A stretch of 64,000 nucleotides of DNA from Fervidibacter sp964466785. GTDB lineage: Bacteria > Armatimonadota > Fervidibacteria > Fervidibacterales > Fervidibacteraceae. Within the stretch, counting starts at the first letter, position 1; each line of letters opens with the position of its first letter. Below, one piece after another: positions 62,991 through 64,000 of this stretch. The DNA lies in NCBI GenBank assembly GCA_964466785.1, contig CAYXOD010000005.1, forward strand, positions 155,101 through 219,100. Reading direction: 5' to 3'. The notes under the pieces are model-generated. The model was not told where the DNA came from, did no database searches, and was given only the letters and a program-made list of their open reading frames with translations. The position numbers and the translations under genes were made by a program.

Positions 62991-63626
62991 TCAGTCACCA
63001 TCGCCGATTGACTCTCTTGCTTCCTTGATAGCCTCATGACCTTCCTTCACTAGCACTAGCAACATGAATATCGCCGCGATAGGATCGGCCCACCACCATC
63101 CAAGCACGGCGTTTAAAGCCAAACCGAGGAGCAAAGTGAACGAAAGGTAAGCACAGACAATTGTTTCCATCGCATCCGCTTCAAGTGCTCTGCTTTCAAT
63201 TCGTTCGGCAACGAAGCGCTTACCCCAAGCCAACAAAGGCATGACAATAAGTGAGGCAATTGCGAGAATGATGCCGATTGCACTGGATTGCGGTGCTTCA
63301 CGAGTGATGAGTTTTTCAACTGACTCGTAAGCGATGTAAGCAGCAAGTAACCAGAAGGTCAAACCGACGCCCAAAAGAGCCTTTTGCTCCAACTTTTCCA
63401 CTCTTTCCCCAGTTGCCCCACTTAATTCCTTTCTTAGCCTCCAAAGCAAAATCACTCCTGAAACCGACTCAATTACACTGTCAAGCCCAAAACCCACCAA
63501 AGCAATTGACCCTGCCAGCCACCCGGCAACGATGGCGACGATCGCTTCAATGACATTCCAACCAATTGTGAAATACTCAAGCATCATGCCTCTTTGAAGC
63601 CAAACCTTTCTGCTTGACAATATCAT
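62991..63626 (-). CDS. Divergent cation-efflux (CDF)-like membrane protein
   Basis: A 211-residue protein with six hydrophobic spans and no cytoplasmic C-terminal domain. Span 2 has GFGLDSVIESVSGVILLW and a later span ADAMETIVCAYLS; in classic CDF transporters these places hold (H/D)xxxD metal sites. Here one partner His is absent (Gly and Glu instead), so metal choice may differ or transport may be lost. ATG 63626 or a second ATG pair near 63585 is possible. It is convergent with the acetyltransferase gene. Confidence 0.72.
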   Translation of the reverse strand: MILSSRKVWLQRGMMLEYFTIGWNVIEAIVAIVAGWLAGSIALVGFGLDSVIESVSGVILLWRLRKELSGATGERVEKLEQKALLGVGLTFWLLAAYIAYESVEKLITREAPQSSAIGIILAIASLIVMPLLAWGKRFVAERIESRALEADAMETIVCAYLSFTLLLGLALNAVLGWWWADPIAAIFMLLVLVKEGHEAIKEARESIGDGD

Positions 63627-63629
63627 CAC

Positions 63630-64000
63630 CTTTCAAAAGGGTGCGAGTTAGTTTGAACGGCTTTATTGCGTTAATAGCACAGAGACAGTAGGATGTGACA
63701 ATCTTCAGCACTAAAAACTTCATCTTCAACTGTGGTCTTAAGCCCATAGCATGTTCATCGCAGGACTAACTATGCCACTGGCTTCAATCAGTAGTTGATG
63801 GCGAAGCAAGTGAGCGGCAAATTTATTCGGCGGGAAATTTTTCCTTCACAAGAACACCGTAAGGCACAAACTTTTTGCCACCTGAACGATGTTAAGGGCA
63901 AAAACTACAAAATTGCTGCCAGAAACAGCGAAAATGATGCACTTTCATATCTTAATATTGCCGAAAAGTTGTGCTACCTTTGCCTACGACAAACAAACTG
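63630..64000. other. Terminal gap, nothing supported
   Basis: These 371 bases contain no frame with a convincing product on either strand. The minus strand holds a few short open stretches only. It may contain the promoter of the cation-efflux-like gene and the 3' end of something beyond the window. Confidence 0.4.

Overview
The window looks like a chromosomal segment of a free-living diderm (outer-membrane) heterotroph. The evidence is a beta-barrel porin, LptA/LptC-like and OstA-type sequence, and many lipobox proteins. Secreted glycoside hydrolases of GH13 and GH2 type, Gfo/Idh/MocA sugar oxidoreductases, a four-haem cytochrome c and a coproheme-decarboxylase-type protein are also present. 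The gene style suggests a thermophilic Armatimonadota-like lineage (Fervidibacter-like): XRE-TPR and BTAD-cyclase-NB-ARC regulators, carboxypeptidase-regulatory-domain lipoproteins, and decaying palindromic repeats between genes. That placement is inference from style and memory, not from a search. No rRNA, tRNA, CRISPR array, prophage or intact insertion sequence was seen.

Layout. 0-5 kb: partial Gfo/Idh oxidoreductase (minus), hslV, an Xaa-Pro peptidase, a TlpA-like thioredoxin whose first active-site Cys codon is TGA, a chlorite-dismutase-family (HemQ-like) gene and a geranylgeranyl-reductase-family flavoprotein. 5-16 kb: a decayed coiled-coil gene, a von Willebrand A protein, an apparently fused antitoxin-RelE protein overlapping a large acetyltransferase, an aldo/keto reductase, a repeat-rich gap, an OprP-like porin with its own terminator and promoter, a Gfo/Idh gene followed by a lyase fragment, and a large membrane protein between two direct repeats. 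16-24 kb: a frameshifted gene, recN, a 0.9-kb gap holding repeats and a TPR-gene relic, smc and a membrane coiled-coil protein. 24-30 kb: a 1168-residue secreted GH13 protein, a dead regulator gene and a small secreted protein.

30-38.9 kb is a tight plus-strand run of envelope genes: four lipoproteins, a 1021-residue exported protein with a metallopeptidase-like HQILH motif, and an LptA/LptC-like protein. 39-44.9 kb (minus) has a sugar-nucleotide epimerase, a hybrid histidine kinase, a secreted repeat protein and a large lipoprotein. 45-49 kb (plus) is an XRE-TPR regulator, a lipoprotein and a tetrahaem cytochrome in one likely operon. 49-54 kb has a DUF1028 protein, a GH2 enzyme and a broken secreted TPR gene. 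54.4-57.3 kb (minus) is rsmB-rsmD-coaD-coiled-coil protein, the last probably starting at ATA. 57.4-63.6 kb has a small membrane protein, an M20 peptidase, a PqaA-like protein, an MFS transporter, a BcsL/CelD-type acetyltransferase and a divergent cation-efflux protein.

The most notable signal is at 2476-3027. An in-frame TGA sits exactly where the first Cys of the thioredoxin CxxC motif should be, giving UxxC. Sixteen bases after it comes a perfect 8-bp hairpin with a GGU loop, which fits a bacterial SECIS element. This looks like a selenocysteine-containing, exported TlpA-type oxidoreductase.
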